From contig DFIS01000032.1 in assembly GCA_002372175.1 (NCBI GenBank), positions 1-57,467 of the forward strand: a stretch of 57,467 nucleotides of DNA, written 5' to 3'. The position numbers and the translations under genes are program-made. Each line of letters begins with the position of its first letter. Within the stretch, counting starts at the first letter, position 1. This document shows positions 56,722 through 57,467 of this stretch, piece by piece. The notes beneath the pieces were generated by a model. It did no database searches. It saw only the letters and a program-made list of their open reading frames with translations, and was not told the origin of the DNA. Source of the DNA: Solobacterium sp. UBA3691. GTDB taxonomy: Bacteria; Bacillota_I; Bacilli_A; Erysipelotrichales; Erysipelotrichaceae.

Positions 56722-57467
56722 ATGACAAAAGTAAATGTAGTATCCGGATTCCTCGGAGCCGGAAAAACAACCCTGATTGCCAAACTGCTGAAGGATGTCT
56801 TCAGCGGTCAGAAAGTAGTACTCGTAGAAAACGAATACGGAGAGATCGGCATTGACGGCGGTTTCCTGAAAGAAGCCGGTATTGAGATCAAGGAGATCAA
56901 CAGCGGCTGTATCTGCTGCACTCTGAAGGGTGACTTTGAAGAAGCCCTGAAGATGGTCGCAGAAGAGTATCAGCCTGATCACATTATTATTGAACCTTCC
57001 GGTGTCGGTAAGCTTTCCGATATTCTGAAAGCCATCAAGACCGTTGAAGGACTGGAACTTGACAGTTACAGCACAGTCGTTGACGCAGCCAGATGCCAGG
57101 TCTATCACAGGAATTTCAGAGAATTCTTTGATGATCAGATCACGACTGCCGCATGTGTCATCCTCTCCCGTACACAGAATGTATCCGAAGAGAAACTGCA
57201 GGCTGACGTAGACATCATCCGTGAGCTGAATCCCGAAGCACGTATCATTACAACACCCTGGGATGAACTGAGCGGACAGACGATCTTCGATGCCATGACA
57301 GGATCCACCAACGGCTTCCCCGAAGGTCTTGAAGATGACGATGATGACGAAGAAGAACACGTGCATCATCATGAACATGAACACGAACATGACCATGAAC
57401 ACGAGCATCATCACCACGATCATGACGGGGATCATGAACATCACCACCACGACCATGACCATCATGG
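56722..57467 (+). CDS. CobW/G3E family metallochaperone GTPase, truncated by window end
   Basis: At least 248 residues of a metal-transfer GTPase; the gene continues past the window. Walker A is GFLGAGKTT (9-17), the metal-binding CxCC motif is at 63-66 (GCICC), and IIIEPSGVGKLSD (88-100) is the switch region. The usual NKxD base-recognition motif is replaced by LSRTQN, as seen in some clostridial members. From residue 203 there is an acidic run and then a His/Asp/Glu-rich tail (213-248 and on), suggesting zinc or nickel storage. GAGGTG precedes the ATG. The C-terminal CobW domain is not in view. Confidence 0.92.
   Translation, partial: MTKVNVVSGFLGAGKTTLIAKLLKDVFSGQKVVLVENEYGEIGIDGGFLKEAGIEIKEINSGCICCTLKGDFEEALKMVAEEYQPDHIIIEPSGVGKLSDILKAIKTVEGLELDSYSTVVDAARCQVYHRNFREFFDDQITTAACVILSRTQNVSEEKLQADVDIIRELNPEARIITTPWDELSGQTIFDAMTGSTNGFPEGLEDDDDDEEEHVHHHEHEHEHDHEHEHHHHDHDGDHEHHHHDHDHH

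Overview
The window reads as chromosomal DNA of a low-to-mid GC Bacillota, most likely a gut-type Erysipelotrichia relative. Support comes from strong AGGAGG-type ribosome sites, the Firmicutes gene order ecfA1-ecfA2-ecfT-truA, a glmS ribozyme, a DegV protein, a NusG-II/Gx-transporter pair, an IS200-like end and an ISNCY/IS1202-type element. The family assignment is inference; no rRNA or phylogenetic marker was compared. About 56 protein genes, three tRNA genes, one ribozyme, one complete and one partial insertion sequence and many intrinsic terminators are supported. Most genes lie on the minus strand in short, tightly spaced operons.

Layout. 1-5.2 kb: end of an IS200-like element, a lone pentahaem nitrite reductase (nrfA), a divergent MarR-DegV operon with a clear promoter and operator, an MFS exporter and NudC. 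5.2-11.4 kb: a membrane protein, a NifX-like/SlyD fusion, an amidohydrolase, tRNA-Gly and a large GmrSD-like restriction protein with an added C-terminal domain. 11.8-18.1 kb: uridine phosphorylase, two membrane-anchored proteins sharing one N-terminal anchor, rarA and a flavin/Fe-S enoate-reductase-like enzyme. 18.2-27.6 kb: tRNA-Trp, DUF4037, SRPBCC, nitroreductase, tRNA-Glu, MATE-NusG_II-Gx, aroC-aroK-aroA and mgtE. 27.7-33.9 kb: a small membrane protein, a methyltransferase/ATC-hydrolase/thioesterase operon, an M29 aminopeptidase, a Lys/Ala-rich basic protein and the NAD(P)HX repair enzyme. 33.8-35.4 kb: a complete ISNCY transposon flanked by 29-bp direct repeats. 35.5-46.8 kb: a CPBP protein, gamma carbonic anhydrase-like protein, aldo/keto reductase, a SagB/thioredoxin-lipoprotein/FakA-C operon, an MBOAT-SGNH pair, glmS with its ribozyme, an AbrB-type permease and LarC. 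46.9-57.5 kb: truA and the ECF module, PAP2, alanine dehydrogenase, a membrane protein, a cyclophilin-esterase-flavodoxin operon, an M19 dipeptidase and a truncated CobW-type GTPase.

How the parts connect. Metal handling recurs (haem NrfA, Cys/His-rich NifX-SlyD, His-rich LarC, His-rich CobW). Envelope functions recur (MBOAT/SGNH, NAGPA-domain protein, PAP2, glmS). Fatty-acid kinase parts appear twice: a DegV (FakB-like) protein and, separately, an 85-residue protein resembling only the C-terminal piece of FakA.

The most unusual items are the GmrSD/RAMA-like protein, the NifX-SlyD fusion, the free-standing FakA-C domain in a SagB-type operon, the IS with 29-bp target duplication and a tandem right end, a twin operator shared by two distant promoters, a terminator-like hairpin covering the glmS ribosome site just after its ribozyme, and several genes whose extended -10 box sits so close to the start codon that leaderless mRNA is expected. 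All functional calls rest on reading motifs by eye; no database search was run.
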